Source: JALVIU01 sp964462295 (GTDB lineage: Bacteria; Atribacterota; JALVIU01). Taken from it: a stretch of DNA of 21,904 nt. A program made the translations under genes and the position numbers. The stretch covers positions 1 to 21,904 of the forward strand of contig CAYWXH010000025.1 in assembly GCA_964462295.1 (NCBI GenBank), read 5' to 3'. Each line of letters opens with the position of its first letter. Position 1 is the stretch's first letter. The notes under the pieces were generated by a model. That model was given only the letters and a program-made list of their open reading frames with translations. It was not told the origin of the DNA and made no database searches. Positions 21,131 through 21,904 of the stretch are shown here, piece by piece.

Positions 21131-21845
21131 AATAGTAATTTTCTTTGCTATACTGATTACAATATTATTTATAACTGCGATTTCCTATGGTAGTTATGCT
21201 ACCTTTAGAGGAATAAAAAAGAATAAAATAGAATATTATGAAGTATATATAGGAAACACCCTTATCTTAAGGTTTAGAGACAGAGATGGATACAAAACCT
21301 CCCTAGAGAGGACAATGGATCTTGTAGAAAAATTTAATAAAATATTTAGAAAACAACCGGATCCAAAGATTTACGACTTTAGGTTTAATTTAAAAAAAAA
21401 GAGCATATCCTATGAGGACATAACCCTTATAAAGATTACACGAGAAGATATAAATGTCAATAAAACTGAGCTTTTAGCCCTTGGTCTTATGTGGTTAAAT
21501 AGGATCCGGATAGGGGTCTTAAATACAAAAAATTATAAATTAGGACACAAAGTAACAGGATGGGTATCGTGGTATGGAAGGTGGTTTCATGGAAGAAAAA
21601 CGGCATATGGAGAGATATATAATCGTTTTGAACTTACCGCTGCTTCACTAAAATATCCTTATAACACCCTTCTTGTAGTTACTAATCCAAAAAATAAGAG
21701 AAAGGTAATTATAAGAATAAATGATAAAGGTCCTTATGTTAAAAAGAGGATACTTGACTTATCTGAGGGAAGCGCGTATATATTAGGAATGAAAAAAGAA
21801 GGGGTAAAAAAACTTATTATTCAGGTTATAAAAATAGCAAAATAG
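21111..21845 (+). CDS. RlpA-like double-psi beta-barrel protein
   Basis: Predicted membrane-anchored, envelope-facing protein of 244 residues. A membrane segment or uncleaved signal is at about 8-30. A domain at about 42-140 follows (with YIGNTLILRFRDRDG and a helix LERTMDLVEKFNKIF); it recalls N-terminal regions of some cyanobacterial RlpA-like proteins. The RlpA-type barrel spans about 148-242: VSWYGRWFHGRKTAYGE, LTAASLKYPYNTLLVVTNP, RINDKGPYVKKRILDLS. RlpA of Pseudomonas is a lytic transglycosylase acting on naked glycan. Its catalytic Glu is kept here (E168), but the Asp three residues on is Asn171 and the His of TAAH is Ser179. So activity is doubtful. No SPOR domain is present. Confidence 0.85.
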   Translation: MKITTDKIVIFFAILITILFITAISYGSYATFRGIKKNKIEYYEVYIGNTLILRFRDRDGYKTSLERTMDLVEKFNKIFRKQPDPKIYDFRFNLKKKSISYEDITLIKITREDINVNKTELLALGLMWLNRIRIGVLNTKNYKLGHKVTGWVSWYGRWFHGRKTAYGEIYNRFELTAASLKYPYNTLLVVTNPKNKRKVIIRINDKGPYVKKRILDLSEGSAYILGMKKEGVKKLIIQVIKIAK

Positions 21846-21859
21846 TCGTGGAGGTATAA

Positions 21860-21904
21860 ATGGATAAAAAGGTAAGAGTAAGATTTGCACCATCCCCTAC
21901 AGGG
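21860..21904 (+). CDS. gltX: Glutamate--tRNA ligase, N-terminal fragment
   Basis: The first 15 codons read MDKKVRVRFAPSPTG, the near-invariant N-terminus of glutamyl-tRNA synthetase just before the HIGH-type ATP site. The gene runs off the window end. GGAGG (21850-21854) lies 5 nt before the ATG. It starts 14 bp after the RlpA-like gene and is probably in the same transcript. Glutaminyl-tRNA synthetase shares part of this motif, but the length of the N-terminus and context with yacL favour gltX. Confidence 0.88.
   Translation, partial: MDKKVRVRFAPSPTG

Overview
The window comes from a bacterium with an AT-rich genome. The genes are densely packed, non-ATG starts are common and Shine-Dalgarno sites are strong. 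Two features point to a diderm cell: a type IV pilus secretin (PilQ) and three lipoproteins. The housekeeping order pepP-glyA-efp-asp23-nusB-xseA-xseB-ispA resembles the Firmicutes arrangement (there: pepP-efp-accBC-asp23-nusB-folD-xseA-xseB-ispA). A two-domain protein disulfide oxidoreductase with two CPYC motifs is typical of thermophilic anaerobes. I read this as a deep-branching or candidate-phylum diderm, possibly thermophilic. I cannot name the taxon from this sequence alone.

Layout: 1-190 is a GC-rich array of REP-like palindromic repeats with a period of about 52 bp. Positions 228-3563 (minus strand) hold coaX, a NUDIX hydrolase, a HIT protein, a PflA-like radical SAM protein and the disulfide oxidoreductase. 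Positions 3639-4184 (minus) hold six tRNA genes, transcribed Pro-Gly-Arg-His-Lys-Leu, with a consensus promoter inside the end of rdgB and an intrinsic terminator after tRNA-Leu. Positions 4230-19766 (minus) hold twenty genes in one direction with no gap above about 20 bp: a SPOR protein, a RuvX-like protein, pilM-N-O-P-Q, three lipoproteins, pepP, glyA, efp, asp23, nusB, xseA, xseB, ispA, rph and rdgB. Positions 19767-20032 are a divergent promoter region. On the plus strand follow a membrane PIN-TRAM protein (YacL-like), an RlpA-like protein and the first 15 codons of gltX.

How the genes fit together: PilM/N/O/P/Q form the inner-membrane platform and outer-membrane pore of a type IV pilus or related secretin machine; the motor ATPases and pilins are elsewhere. 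The three lipoproteins directly after pilQ (a small one, one with tandem Big_1 Ig-like domains, and one with a HEFTH metallopeptidase domain) are the least explained part and the best candidate for an undescribed function, probably envelope or surface exposed. SPOR and RlpA-like proteins, encoded back to back across the divergent promoter, both relate to peptidoglycan. The rest covers translation (efp, glyA, gltX, tRNAs), RNA and DNA processing (nusB, rph, xseAB), nucleotide sanitation (rdgB, NUDIX, HIT), isoprenoid synthesis (ispA) and CoA synthesis (coaX). All calls come from reading the sequence; no database search was run.
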